Shown piece after piece: positions 10,244-21,910 of a DNA stretch of 64,000 nucleotides (position 1 is the stretch's first letter; each line of letters begins with the position of its first letter). The position numbers were made by a program, and so were the translations under genes. The notes beneath the pieces are model-generated. The model was not told the DNA's origin. It saw only the letters and a program-made list of their open reading frames with translations, and searched no databases. Source of the DNA: Primula veris (Eukaryota > Streptophyta > Magnoliopsida > Ericales > Primulaceae); the NCBI GenBank assembly GCA_963682055.1, contig OY821742.1, forward strand, positions 30,475,060 through 30,539,059, written 5' to 3'.

Positions 10244-13200
10244 ATGGCGAAAGAAGACAGAACCGCACACGGGATCGAGAAGTTCGACGGGAAGGACTTC
10301 GCATTCTGGAGAATGCAAATAGAGGACTACCTCTACGGGAGGAAGATGCATCAGCCACTTCTCCTTGAGGAAAGGCCGACCACGACCACCGAGGAGGCGT
10401 GGAAACTCTTAGACCGACAAGTGTTGGGAGTGATCCGCCTAACACTATCTAGGAGTGTAGCACATAACGTCGCAAGAGAGACGACGACGATGGGGATGAT
10501 GAAGATCCTCACCGACATGTATGAGAAACCATCCGCGAACAACAAGGTACATCTCATGCGTAAGTTGTTCAACCTACGCATGGCTGAGGACACACCTGTC
10601 GCAAATCACGTGAACAAGTTCATCGACACCGTAAATCAGTTGGATGCGGTGGAGATAACTTTTGAAGACGAAGTGAGAGCCCTTATACTGCTAGCCTCTT
10701 TACCGAACAATTGGGAATTCATGCGAGCTGCTGTTAGCAACTCAATTGGAAAGGAGAAACTGACTTACAACGGCATCCGAGATCAAATACTCGCTGAGGA
10801 ACTCAGGAGATTAGACATGGGTGAATGCTCAAATGATGGAGCAGCCTTGAACATGGGTTCAAGAGACCGGGGTAAGGCTAGGGTATGAGACGTTAGAGGA
10901 CGTTCGCAATCCCGAGGTAGAAGAGGGCAAAGCCGAGGAGGCAAAGATAGCGATCGAAGTAAGAAGAATCTTCGGTGCTATAGCTGTCAGGGTATGGGGC
11001 ACTTCAGTCATGAGTGCAAGCAGCCGAAGAAAGGTACCGGCCGTGATCATGTGGTTAATATTGCGAGCGACGAGGATTCGGGTGACTGTTTGTTGCTTAC
11101 CGAACAGAGAAATATAGAATCGTGGATTCTAGACTCTGGGGCATCATTTCACACGACCGCTCAGAAGGATTTATTCGAAAATTACCATGCGGGTAATTTC
11201 GGTAAAGTGTATCTAGCCAACGGAGAAGCGTTGGATGTTGTTGGAACTGGCGATGTGAAGATTCGCATTCCAAATGGATCGGTATGGAAGCTGACGAAAG
11301 TGAGGCATGTCCCGAGGTTGACCAAGAATCTGATCTCAGTAGGTCAGCTCGATGCCGAAAGGCACTCCATTTCGTTCAGCAGTGGAGCTTGGAAAGTTTC
11401 ACGAGGAGCTATGGTGATAGCCCGAGGGAGTAAGGTCGGTACATTGTACATGACGACCGATGAGGAGCGTACAATTGCGACAGCTGTGTCGCAGAACTGC
11501 TCGGAACTATGGCATCGACGGTTGGGTCACATGAGCGAGAAGGGGATGAAGGTGTTAGCGAAGGACAGCAAACTTCCAGGCTTGAAGCCTGTCAACCTCG
11601 ACATGTGCGAAGGTTGCATCTTCGGGAAGCAGAAGAAAGTGAGCTTCCGGAAAGGTGGAAAAGCTCCCAAGGAGGAGAAGCTAGCACTAGTCCACTCAGA
11701 TGTATGGGGACCATCTCCAGTAACCTCACTAGGAGGAGCTCAGTACTATGTGACCTTCATCGATGATTCGACAAGGAAAACATGGGTCTACTTCTTGAAA
11801 CACAAGTCTGAGGTGTTTAAGAAATTTCAAGAATGGAAGGCCATGGTCGAACTAGAGACCGGGAATAAACTCAAGTGTTTGAGGTCCGATAACGGCGGAG
11901 AGTACATTGATGCGAAGTTCGTAGAGTTCTGTGCTCATAGAGGCATTCGAATGGAGAAGACCATCCGAAGAACGCCACAGCAGAATGGCATGGCCGAGCG
12001 AATGAACCGAACAATCAATGAGCGTGCTAGGAGTATGAGACTGCAAAGTGGGTTGCCCAAAGCCTTGTGGGCACATGCAGTAAGCACAGCGGTTTACCTC
12101 ATTAACCGCGGACCCTCAGTGCCCCTAGAGAGGAGGATTCCCGAGGAAGTATGGATAGGAAAGCCTATCTCTTATGAACACTTGCGAGTGTTCGGTTGTC
12201 TATCATATATCCATGTCGACATAAATGAACGTACCAAGCTTGATTCGAAATCCAAAGTGTGTTACTTTATGGGGTACGGTGGAGCTGAGTTTGGATATCG
12301 CTTTTGGGATGGTCAAACAAAGAGGATCATTCGCAGTAAGGATGTCATCTTCAACGAAAGCATTTTGTACAAAGATCGTCAAAATGTAGTGGTGGAAGAA
12401 GATGCGCTCCCGTCCGAGGAAAGTGGTATGGTCGACATGAATGCGTTTCCAAGAATGTTGGAAAATGACATTGAAGATGAGCCAGTGGTGCTCGACAACC
12501 GACCAGCAGATGCTGAAGAGGCCGAGGAGCTGCCCCAAACTCTCCGACCTGAATTTGGCCGAGGTCATCGCGTGAGGAGACCTCCTGCCCGATACTCTCC
12601 TTCCCTGCATTACATATTGCTCAGTGATGCAGGAGAGCCCGAAAGTAGAGAAGAAGCTCTGGAGCTGAAAGACTCGAGCAAGTGGGAACTCGCGATGAAG
12701 GATGAGATGAAGTCACTTGAGAAGAATGCGACTTGGCAGTTAGCCGAACTGCCCAAGGGGAAGAGGGCACTGAGCAATAAATGGGTGTTCCGACTGAAGG
12801 AGGAACAAGACGGCACGAAACGGTATAAGGCACGCCTAGTAGTCAAAGGGTTCCAGCAAAAGGCAGGAATTGACTACACCGAGATCTTTTCACCAGTCGT
12901 TAAGATGACGACTATTCGGCTATTGTTGAGCATTGTTGTAAATGCGAATCTTCATCTTGAGCAGTTAGATGTGAAAAATGCCTTTCTCCAAGGAGATCTT
13001 GATGAGGAAATTTACATGCTCCAACCTGAAGGGTTTGCCGAAAAGGGAAAAGAGAAACTGGTCTGCAAACTGCGGAAGAGCTTGTACGGGTTAAAACAAG
13101 CACCACGGCAGTGGTATACGAAGTTTGACAGTTTCATGGCGGATACCAGGTTCGAAAGAAGTGATAGCGATCACTGCTGTTTCGTGAAAAGATTTGAGAA

Positions 13201-14185
13201 CTCTTCGTGCGTCATTCTACTACTGTATGTAGATGACATGTTGCTCGCCGGGTCGAGCCTTGTTGAGATTAACAAGGTGAAGCAACAGTTGGCGAAACAG
13301 TTCGAGATGAAGGATTTGGGTGCCGCAAATCAGATCCTCGGTATGAGGATATCTCGAGGAAGGGATGGGTCCCTGTTTCTGTCGCAAGCCGAGTATGTGA
13401 AGAAAGTGTTGGCACGGTTTAACATGAGTGATGCCAAAGCTGTAGGCTCACCGCTAACCTCACACTTTAGCTTGTTGAAGAAACAATCACCATTGGACGA
13501 GGAAGGAAAGGATCGTATGTTGAACATACCCTACGCTTCAGCAATTGGTAGCTTGATGTACGCTATGGTGTGTACAAGACCGGACATTGCCCATGCAGTG
13601 GGAGTTGTCAGTCGTTACATGAGTAACCCAGGAAAGCACCATTGGGAAGCTGTGAAGTGGATATTGAGATATCTCTCGGGTACTGTGAGTTTGGCATTAT
13701 GTTTCCGAAAGACCTCGGAAGGCCTGCACGGCTATGTGGATGCTGACATGGCCGGTGATCTGGACAGCCGAAAAAGCACAACGGGATGTGTTTGTACCTA
13801 CGGTGGTACTGCTGTGAGTTGGACATCGAAGATGCAAAAGATCGTTGCACTGTCGACCACAGAGGCTGAGTACGTCGCGATAACGGAAGCAAGCAAAGAG
13901 ATGATTTGGTTGCAAGGTTTTTTAGAGGAGCTCGGTCAGAGGACCGACAAGGGAGTTCTGCACTGTGATAGTCAAAGTGCAGTTCAGCTAGCTAAGAACC
14001 CTGTATTCCATTCACGCACAAAGCACATACAGATTCGTTACCATTTTATCCGGGCTGTTGTGGAAGATGGAATCTTCGCGCTAGAAAAAATTGAGGGCGC
14101 TAAGAACCCCGCCGATATGCTAACGAAGACTGTTACAATCGACAAACTGAGGCTGTGTGCAACTTCAGTAGGACTCCGAGCTTGA
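10244..14185 (+). pseudogene. copia-1 gag-pol, one in-frame TGA
   Basis: The frame runs 1,314 codons from an ATG 12 bp past the primer-binding site to TGA at 14183-14185, broken only by TGA at 10886-10888. An upstream GTG in the same frame lies inside the primer-binding site and is not the start. Order, counted through the stop: Gag (UBN2 type, residues ~5-214); the stop; an Arg/Ser/Gly-rich stretch; a CX2CX4HX4C zinc knuckle (CYSCQGMGHFSHEC, ~244-257); aspartic protease (LDSGAS, Asp ~297); GAG-pre and integrase zinc region (LWHRRLGHM); integrase core with D486, D549 and E585, giving D-X35-E; reverse transcriptase with YVDD at ~995-998; RNase H to ~1295, ending in the usual ADMLTK. Every catalytic motif I checked is present. 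Gag ends just before the knuckle, so Gag-Pol would need readthrough of the stop or another copy in trans. Confidence 0.95.
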
Positions 14186-14340
14186 GACTCAGGGTCGTCG
14201 CTACACTGGAATAATGAGTAACTCGCCGATGACGGCAGAGTATCAATTACTATACAAGGATACCGATGGGAGCATTCTGCTCGGTGGAGCACAGTGAGTT
14301 CGGTGGTCGGGGATAATTGAAGCACTCGACATTTGACTCC

Positions 14341-14351
14341 AAGTGGGAGAT
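14341..14351 (+). other. copia-1 polypurine tract
   Basis: AAGTGGGAGAT lies immediately before the 3' LTR. It is the typical copia plus-strand primer. About 155 bp of non-coding sequence separate it from the pol stop. Confidence 0.9.
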
Positions 14352-14702
14352 TGTTGAGTTGTGGAGCCAAATGAAGTTTGGCCATGTTTCCTAATTATCC
14401 CACATCGCCTGAGATTGTAATATGAGCCATTATGGGTTCTATTTATATGTCCCAATATCTTGTATTGTAATTACACCTTTACACAACACCTCTATATTAT
14501 AAAGAGAAGAGTTCTATTTGCGAGAGAACCATAGTTTGTAACTAGGCTAGATTACGATTGTAATCCTCTTAATAATACTAAGTGCCACGTGTAGCGGCCC
14601 GGAGACGTAGCCAATTTGGGTGAACTCCGTTATCAAAGAGTGTGTGCTCGGTTTAAGTTTTTTTTCTGTCTTTCTTTGTGTTCGCCTGTATCGACCCTAA
14701 CA
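14352..14702 (+). repeat. copia-1 3' LTR
   Basis: This is a 351-bp direct repeat of the 5' LTR with two substitutions and no indels. It is followed by the second GTACA target-site copy. Confidence 0.97.
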
Positions 14703-14707
14703 GTACA

Positions 14708-15193
14708 AGCCGCCGCGATGGGCGGCGTAGTCAAAGAATCCGCAGAGGAGCTTAATCTCAATCTCGTCGATTTTTGCATGCATAGTTATATGATAAAAAA
14801 AATACCCAATACATACCACATATTTGACTTACTGTCAATTAGGACTATTCAAACAGATTTTTGAATCATTGCCCAACAACCCTTACTATATAAACCGAGA
14901 ATATGATTTATTATTTAATTGTTTTTTTCTTATATCATGAGGCGCAAAATCTCAACTTCGCGTGAGTTGATCTTTTCCTTTTCCTTACATTGACCTCGGT
15001 AATTCCTATAAAACAAAGGCTTTAGTGGGATAATTATGATGATAATAAAGGAAAAATGGAGATTCATATGCTCATGGAATCAATTACTTATTGAATAAGT
15101 GATTTACCCGAGAAAAGGAAAGAGCGGTTTCGGGAACAATTGACCCTATTCATGAGATCAATGAAAATACGTTTGAGAAGCTGATTAATGTAG
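14708..15193 (+). repeat. R repeat unit, second part (copy A)
   Basis: This continues the R unit interrupted by copia-1 and matches 38816-39300 in copy B. It includes a reading MGGVV.ES.....LNL.DFCM repeated in every R copy, and a plus-strand ISDLPEKRKERF fragment resembling an F-box start. Stops and frame changes differ between copies, so none looks functional. Parts of it are an inverted match to the preceding part: the GACCTCGGTAATTCC stretch appears in both orientations. Confidence 0.75.
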
Positions 15194-16229
15194 GTCGAGA
15201 GAGCTTTGTGCGATATACAAAATCCTAGTCTTTCCATAGCCCATCAAAAGGATTCGGTGGGCGCATTTGATAGTTCTTCCAATGTAACGGAAAGTTCTCC
15301 TGGTTTCTGTACTTTAGCTCACCTTCATCACCTTGCCCTTTTGTTGGGAAAATCAGAGCTTTCACAATAGTGCTTGCTCGAATTCCCTACTCGAGCATCC
15401 ACCAACATTAATCAGCTTCTTAAACAAACATGCGCCGCTCTCATTAATAGGGTTGTCTCGAGAACCGCTCTATCCGCTTCTCTAGTAAATCACTTATTCT
15501 CCATTTTCCCTTTTTCATCATCAACATTTTCCGACACAAGCCTTTCTTTTATAGGAATTACTGAGATCAATGCAAGAAAAAGGAAAAGATCAACTCCTAA
15601 ATTTGAGAAATTGGGGCTCGAGATGAGACAGAATTCGCCCATCTCATCTCCTCTCATTTACTCTTTTCCATGGCCGCACAAACCCACCCTTGTTAAACTC
15701 GATATGTAACTTGCAATTGATCTGGTCGAGAACAGGGCAGTGTCATGGTGGTGTGACGACTAGTACAAGCCACCGCGATGGGCGGTGTAGTCGGAGAATC
15801 CGCAAAAGGGCTCGATCTCAATCTCATCGATTTTTGCATGAATAGTTATATGATCAAAAAATACCCAATACATGACACATTTTTGACTTACTGTCAATTA
15901 GGACACTTCAAACATATTTTTGAATCATTGCCCAACAACCCTTACTATATAAATCGAGAATACAATTTATTGTTTAATTGTTTTTTCTCTTTCATCAGGA
16001 GCCGCAAAATCTCAACTTCCGTGAGTTGATTTTTTCCTTTCTCTTGCATTGACCTCGGTAATTCCTATAAAACTAAGGATTTAGTGGGATAATTTTGATG
16101 ATAATAAAGGAAAAATGGAGATTCATATGCTAGTGGAATCAATTACATATTGAATAAGTGATTTACCAGAGAAAAGGAACGAGTGGTTTCGGGAACAATT
16201 AACCCTATTTATAAGATATACGTTTGAGA
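15194..16229 (+). repeat. R repeat unit, tandem partial copy
   Basis: This is a second R copy lacking the coding-like first block. It starts at GAGAGCTTTGTGCG and repeats the GGATTCGGTGGGCGC, CTCGAGAACCGCTC and GGCGGTGTAGTCGGAG landmarks in order, ending with the ISDLPEKRNEW-type fragment. It directly follows the previous unit, head to tail. The frames at 15374-15709 and 15778-16029 are slices of the repeat. Confidence 0.75.
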
Positions 16230-16570
16230 AGCTGATAAATGTCGGTGGAAATGAGCAAAAATATGGTAGAAGTAGAGAGAAATCTCCCATCTCATCTCCT
16301 CTCATTTACTCTTTTCCCTGGCCGCACAAACCAACTCTTGTTAAACTTGATATGTAACTTGCACTTGATCTGGTCGAGAACAGGACGGTGTCATGGTGGT
16401 GCGACGACAAGTACAAAATACCCAATACATACCACATTTTTGACTTACTGTCAATTATTAGGACACTTCAAACAGATTTTTGAGTCATTACCCAACAACC
16501 CTTACTATATAAACCGAGAATACAATTTATCATTTAATTGTTTTTTCTCTTTCATCACGAGCCGCAAAAT
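16230..16570 (+). repeat. R repeat, further truncated copy
   Basis: This third tandem copy has its middle deleted: it runs from AGAGAAATCTCCCATC directly through GGCCGCACAAACC to the TACCACATTTTTGACTTACTG stretch. The MGGVV-coding segment is missing between 16412 and 16415. Confidence 0.65.
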
Positions 16571-17640
16571 CTTAACAGTTATAATCATTCTTTTTAGTTC
16601 CTTTGATCCTTTCCCATTAGGGCTAAGTGCATTAAATGGGAAGCATGCATGTATAAGACAATTGATGTATTAAATTTAATTCACCTTTCTTATTTACAAT
16701 ACACAGAGAATATTTTTTATCAGTGTTACCTCTACCATCGACCGAAAATATCTGTATACATAAATACAATGAATGAATGTTGATGCCTCAAGGCCCTCAA
16801 ACAAATCTAAAATAGGAAATACGGAAATATAATCAATTATCTACACATCATCTTTTTGGTAGTACTACAAATTGAACAGTGTCCTCTATTTTTTTCCCCA
16901 CACAATTACGAAATTAGTTATTAAGGTTTGGACTTCGCTGCTCAGTCTCAACGTAACCCCTCAAGCCAATTTCAAAAAAGAAAAGGTAACACCTTAAGCC
17001 AGCCCAACTCATGTTTAAGTTTCAAGGTGTTGAATAACATATAATAGAATATAAAATTGATGAAATTTTGCGTTTGTCTTCTTTCAAATGCATTGAGAAG
17101 TATACATTTAAATTTTTTGAGGGAGTTTATGGTGATATCCAATTTCCCAACTTCATTGTGATAGGAAGTTTACCTTTCTCATTTTTTTGGTGATTTTACA
17201 TTATTCTCTTTTTATTTCCAGTCTAGTTTTATATAAGATGTGCTATTGATGATAGGTTTTGCACCACACGATGTTTAAAAAGTTTCATGTTTCTGTAGCA
17301 GCATTGCTAGAAGACTGGATAAATTACCTTAATCTTGACTAAAACATCATATTCATCGAGTTAACACCCTAAAGATTTTGATATGTTTACATCGTTGACC
17401 CTTAAATGTACCTATTTTCTATTATGTTTTTGCTATTTTGGGGTAAAATTAAATTGATGACGTAACAGTTCCTCTCTAGTATTTTTTCAGTATCACGTAA
17501 TGCTAAAATATGGAAAAAAAATTAAGTCGGAATTATACCATTCGTTATAACGTTATTGACTTCGTATAAATGAAGTAATTTTTTACATAACATGATGTCT
17601 AGGTGATCTCGCTTTAACTATAGATCTGTCAGTGGATTTT
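16571..17640 (+). repeat. Diverged paralog of 6195-8650
   Basis: This is an older copy of the sequence at about 6195-7000 and 8520-8650. Shared landmarks include CCCATTAGGGCTAA, the GAATG.TGATGCCTCAA stretch, AAATTGAACAGT and CTTAATCTTGACT. Many substitutions and indels separate them. It contains no foldback element and no recognisable coding block. Confidence 0.65.
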
Positions 17641-18838
17641 ATTACAAATTTCCAATCATGTCTCTAAAAGTATACCAAATCCATACTTTAGACTTTTAAC
17701 CTATGAGCAGATCTACCAGACTAAACTTGACCGAATATTTTGCTATCATGTTTACCCGGTTGCGGAGTGAATGCATTTGCAATGAAAATGACATAAAACT
17801 CAATAAACTGAATGACTCTCTCCAAAATATCCCATTTCTAGTACATAGATTATTTATATACAATACTTGTACTACCATATACTCAAAATAAAACAGGTTT
17901 AATAACCTCTCATTAGCTCTAACTTTAGAATATTTCATTTTGCAACAGCTTAAGTTTCAACTAACATGATAGAAGCTGATGGGGAGGAAGAAGTAGAGGA
18001 AGATAAAGACAAGGAGAGCATTTCGATAAAGCGAATAAGCGATTTACCAGATCAAAATGGTAATCTTTCTCTCCCTCAGATGTAGCTTAACGTTAATTAC
18101 TCGATTCAACTTTCATAGTATGCCAGTATGGGAATTTTTTCAAGGACTTGTTAAGGTGTTGTTTTATTGCAGGAGTGTTTGACAATTTGTTGAGATTGTG
18201 AATCTCATTTTTCTCTCTTATGAATAAGGATTGTAAACTCATAAATTGTGTTTTACTAGTTGGCTTGCTTTAGGAAGAAAAAGAGGTTGCCCTTGATAGC
18301 TAGGCTCTACTTACTGATTTTCAGACTCTGATGGTAGTTTAAAACAGTTTAAGTTCTTTGCGCTAAAAAGATTACGTTCATTTGCTTACATTTTTTTCCC
18401 TTTAAGCACAACAGTGTGTTCGTAACAAGTAGGATATATTATGAAGTTTCTTGTTTTAAGTTACCGTTGGATCTAAAAAGCGAATTTTCGTATTTGCAAG
18501 AGGGTGATCTTTTTTTTTATTCACAAGATGCATATTTTATTCTTCTTCTCCAACTCATTAATAGAATTATACAAGTTAATTTTCACATAAACAGGAGATG
18601 ACAAAACAAAACAAAAGCAGCAAAGCCATGACCGAATTTACGGGTTTCACCACTTCCACACCATCCCGAAACTAATGAGCAGTATGGTACAGCAACTAAA
18701 TAAATTACTATCACTTGTAAACCCTCTACATGATTTTACAGATGAAACGACTCGACTCAAATTGTAAGTTATAACCACTTTTGAAGATTGCGAAAAACTA
18801 ATGTACAAACAAAAGATCTTCACATAAAGTACGTAACT
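17641..18838. other. Mostly unassigned region
   Basis: I see no repeat boundary or gene here apart from the F-box-like fragment at 17966-18059. The short frames at 17703-17891 and 18416-18601 show no family resemblance. Sequence just left of 18839 may be the old 3' untranslated region of the AAA-ATPase fragment. Confidence 0.4.
17966..18059 (+). pseudogene. F-box-like first-exon fragment
   Basis: An ATG opens an acidic 31-residue reading (MIEADGEEEVEEDKDK) that ends KRISDLPDQNG at a possible splice donor (ATG|gtaatc). The motif (D)RISDLPD is the usual start of plant F-box domains, which tether substrates to SCF ubiquitin ligases through SKP1. Similar RISDLPE fragments lie in the R units. No continuation of the F-box (H.ILSFLP) is seen downstream, so it is most likely a gene fragment. 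Confidence 0.35.
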
Positions 18839-19227
18839 TTATGCCTTCTTCTTTCTCGAACAACCTTCACCATATGACTCATTCCATTGTAGGAGCTCAT
18901 TCATCTTCGTTGACTCTGTTGATACTCTTGTACAAACCGACTCATGAGCGTTTCTGAAATCTTCCCGGATATCAGTACTTGCACTCAATGTATAGGAGGC
19001 GGTTTACCATCGGCTAATGCTGCAGCTTGCTCCTTCTTTTCCTTCTCCAAAATTTATCTGATTGGCCTATGCGCAGCTGCTACACACAGGTTCTTGAGGT
19101 CACTCCCAGAGTATGCATTCGTCATACTTGCAACCGAATACAAAATAACATCAGAAGATAATTCCTCTTTTGCTAGAATCACTTTTAAGATCTTCGTTCT
19201 ATTTGGAGCATCTGGCAAATTGACCAT
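18839..19227 (-). pseudogene. AAA-ATPase C-terminal pseudogene
   Basis: Minus-strand reading gives [20 protein letters not shown], then a segment with [19 protein letters not shown], then after stops and a frame change [25 protein letters not shown] and SRKKKA before a stop at 18839-18841. This is the tail of the plant AAA-type ATPases of the spastin/katanin-like (ATAD1-related) group: end of the small AAA subdomain plus the C-terminal helix. Two in-frame stops (after HRPIR and before VQVL) and at least one frameshift break it. The Walker motifs and the whole N-terminal part are missing. Homology stops abruptly at 19227 where an LTR begins, so the gene copy was cut by insertion or later loss. 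Confidence 0.75.
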
Positions 19228-19505
19228 TGTTGAAGGCTATAGTGTGTTTTTCATCTTATATGTCCTTGATTATGTACTTTTCTATGTAGTTGTACTATTG
19301 GTGTTAGTACTATGGAACTATAGTGTCTAAGACTGAAAATGTGTTTAGTACTTATAAACCGGTTGTATATCTAACAGAGTAACAAAATAATCAAATAGAC
19401 AGTTTTCCCTCTTTCGTTTTCTTTTTAGAGATCTTTTTCTCTCTCCACAAGTCTTCTTCTCTCTGTTCTTCTTATACAATGGAGATGAAAAGTCCACTGT
19501 TGACA
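19228..19505 (+). repeat. Old copia-type LTR remnant
   Basis: This putative 278-bp LTR runs from TGTTGAAGG to CTGTTGACA. It is followed at once by TGGTATTGGAGC, a mutated form of the copia primer-binding site. No gag follows and no second LTR is seen, so this is a truncated element. Its first base abuts the AAA-ATPase pseudogene. The open frame at 18944-19330 is antisense to the pseudogene and runs into the LTR, and is not a gene. Confidence 0.45.
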
Positions 19506-19517
19506 TGGTATTGGAGC
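19506..19517 (+). other. Degenerate copia primer-binding site
   Basis: TGGTATTGGAGC follows the putative LTR end directly. It matches TGGTATCAGAGC at 10 of 12 positions, close to the variant forms of copia sites complementary to initiator methionine tRNA. Confidence 0.4.
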
Positions 19518-20219
19518 TTTCCGCTACTTACGAAGACTCTTCCATCTTCTTTAATCATTTCCCTAGTGAGTTTGTTCTAAATCCAAAATAAGGGGTTTTT
19601 CTTATATTTTGGAAATAATCTCTATTTGATTGCGATAATCGACTACACTTCGATTGATATTACTTATTGTATCTGTTTATTGAAGAAATTTGGTTATATT
19701 TGCTGATAACATAGTTCCAAATTAATAAAATTCGTGGCAATCTACACTATGTACAGACATCTTTTTCAAAACTATTATTAAACTGAGTGTCGCTAAATTT
19801 TTTATTAAAGTTTAACAACAAAATTAGTTACTACTATCCTAGCAACTATGTCACTAAAATTTAATGACACACACTTTCCAACAGTTTTTAAAAATATGTT
19901 AGTTCTGATTTTCAACATTTTCTTGTAGCTCAGGTATTACTGCCCAAGTTAGTGCACGGCTCCAAAAATAAATCTCATTTGGCAGCTAATATTTCATTGT
20001 GTTTATATTACCGGCCAATTTAAGCTAAAAATTTCATGCTCAGTCAAGAACCTCCACACCAGTTTGACCAACATACAAATACTGTTGGTCTTCAATACAC
20101 CAAACTCACAAATCACATCAAGTGCCTTGCCGACATATTTCCTCTGATGCCTGGGAATACAAATCCATATAGTACCTCCTTAACACCCCACTAAAACCTC
20201 CAGACGATTAAACGGCCTA
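19518..20219. other. Unassigned region
   Basis: There is no recognisable gene or repeat boundary. A stretch near 20040-20200 has slightly higher complexity and could be an old coding remnant on the minus strand, but its frames are broken and I cannot place it. Confidence 0.3.
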
Positions 20220-21057
20220 AGAATGGATTTACTTAGCCATGTGGAAAAATGAAAACAATTCATGGCGTAAGAAGATAAAGAAAGGAGAATGAGCTTATCA
20301 TTGTACTTCGACCAGCTTGAGATAGAAGTTTTGATTTGCAGCCTGTAATTTTAGTTAATTCTATCAACTTCAGCTCGACATACGCCTCATTGTCTTCAAT
20401 CGATAACTTGAACTAATTAATGGTAAACATATAGGTACTAGATTTCGCTTCAGTTTCCTATAATTTTATTATATCTACCATGTTTTTATGTCTTCCCGTT
20501 GTACATTTTCCTGACACATGCAGTTCGAGTATTTCCCTAGATTTATCCATCAGAGCTTTCTAGAACATTCCAAAATAGCTTAGACCTCAACACCTACGGA
20601 TCGACTCTCGACCCAAATTTCACCGCATGTATTTATTTGTAACTACGACAAAACATTTACCTTTTCTTTTCTGGAACACACAGACTCTCAACAAAACAAA
20701 AGATTAACAAACATGAAATGAATGATCTCTAATGTTGTTTTCTTTAACATCAGTATATGGTCGCCGCAAGATCTACCATGGTTACATATTTTACGAGCCA
20801 AGTTAAACTAAATAGTAGACTGGTAAAAAGATAAAATCAATTTGCAACTTTTCTTTGTTAAAAACTTAAAACACCCATCACTGTAGAACAATGGTTAGAA
20901 AATTGTTAATCAATCATAACTAGTTACTGAGAAATTTAATGTTATCATTTAATCTATGCTTCACCAACACAAGTTTAAATAAATATCAGCGGCAAGTTGA
21001 GTAATTCAGAGTGAAGCTTACTGGTAGTTTTAGCCGGAAATATTGCGAACAACCTAC
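20220..21057. repeat. Q dispersed repeat, copy 1
   Basis: This shares ordered landmarks with 60200-60888 and, for its second half, with 21058-21209 plus 27012-27420: GAACATTCC followed by AAATAGCTTA or AAATTGTCTA, CTTTTCTTTTCTGGAACA, CATGAAATGAATGA, CACCGCAAGAT.TACCA and AAATAAATTTGCA. Its end (CCAGAAATATTGCGAACAACCTA-like) also resembles sequence near 6005-6030. No protein family is visible. On the minus strand the copy at 60401-60607 has an open frame, but the other copies break it. Confidence 0.65.
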
Positions 21058-21209
21058 TTCAGAGCGTTCTAGGACATTCCAAAATAGCTTACACTTCAAT
21101 ACCTAGGGCTCGACGTTCAAATTTAACAGCATGTTTTACTTGTAACTACTACATAACATTTACCTTTTCTTTTCTGGAACACAGAGAATCTCAACAGAAC
21201 AAAAGATTA
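21058..21209. repeat. Q repeat copy 2, left half
   Basis: This restarts at the equivalent of 20551 (AGAGCGTTCTAGGACATTCC), making a tandem duplication of about 500 bp. It stops at CAACAGAACAAAAGATTA, where the LINE poly(A) begins. The other half resumes at 27012 with ATTAACAAACATGAAATAAATG, exactly the order seen uninterrupted at 20690-20730. Confidence 0.7.
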
Positions 21210-21589
21210 TTTTTTATTTTTTTTAATTCAAAGTGGAAAAACCCATTGATTTCATTAATTTTATTGTTCAACTGGCTAAAAGACGTATTACATCAGAAAA
21301 CTAAAAACGAAGTGAAAATACGAGGACTAAAAAACAAAGTTCTCAAATCAAGCGGATGTATATGAGGATAAACCAATAAACCCATCTATCACTTGTGAGA
21401 AGAAATATTAACTTCATCTTACACTTTATCTTTTACTATTCCATTTTGAGAGAAATTTGAAAACTCTGATCTTCAAAATACTCTTTTAATTCTCCATGCC
21501 TGCTCGATATATAAATATATGAACATAACTCAATGATGATAATTAACTAGCAACTACCATCTTCTACATAGTCATAAAGATCGTATTAG

Positions 21590-21910
21590 TTATTAATAGA
21601 TCTGGATTTGTTTCTGGTATTATATCGGTGAGTTTTCATTTTGCTTTCTTCTCTTGGTATTTTACACCCTATTAATTTAGCTATTTTCCTCTTTTTCTCC
21701 CCCTCTTCATCCAATTCGGTTTTCCAATTAGAGAAGTAGAGATCCATCACTAACTTGCCTTCATTTATATTAATTTACTCGGTATATGTAACTGGTTTCA
21801 ATCCGCTTATGGATAGAAAACCTTCCTTTATCTCGTCTGTGTTCCTTTTGTCACGAGCTTGGTTTTCTTGAGCACATGCGACACTTAGCTAGCAATATTC
21901 ACATATTATT
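21590..21910 (-). pseudogene. LINE ORF1, C-terminal piece
   Basis: The minus-strand reading EGKLVMDLYFSNWKTELDEE with a Lys/Arg-rich end (THRYNTRNKSRS) parallels EGKLTVDIYSSNWEIKVDE at 56694-57320. It continues the ORF1 interrupted by the chromovirus at 21911. No enzymatic domain is expected here; in this family the region follows the RNA-binding zinc knuckle. Confidence 0.6.

Larger units (their letters stand above)
9868..14702 (+). mobile_element. Ty1/copia retrotransposon (copia-1), nearly intact
   Basis: The 4,835-bp element has two 351-bp LTRs (9868-10218 and 14352-14702), a primer-binding site, one gag-pol reading frame with a single in-frame stop, and a polypurine tract. A 5-bp target-site duplication GTACA lies at 9863-9867 and 14703-14707. 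The LTRs start TGTTGAG and end CTAACA and differ at two positions, so insertion is recent. It split an R unit: the sequence either side (cgacgaGTACA / GTACAagccgcc) rejoins to match copy B at about 38810. Copy B is empty at that point, so the insertion followed the duplication. Within Ty1/copia it looks Tork-like, but that lineage call is tentative. Confidence 0.97.

Noticed and set aside
18944..19330. 128-residue plus-strand frame with hydrophobic tail, resembling a membrane protein
   Set aside because: It is antisense to a clear AAA-ATPase fragment and its hydrophobic tail is LTR sequence.
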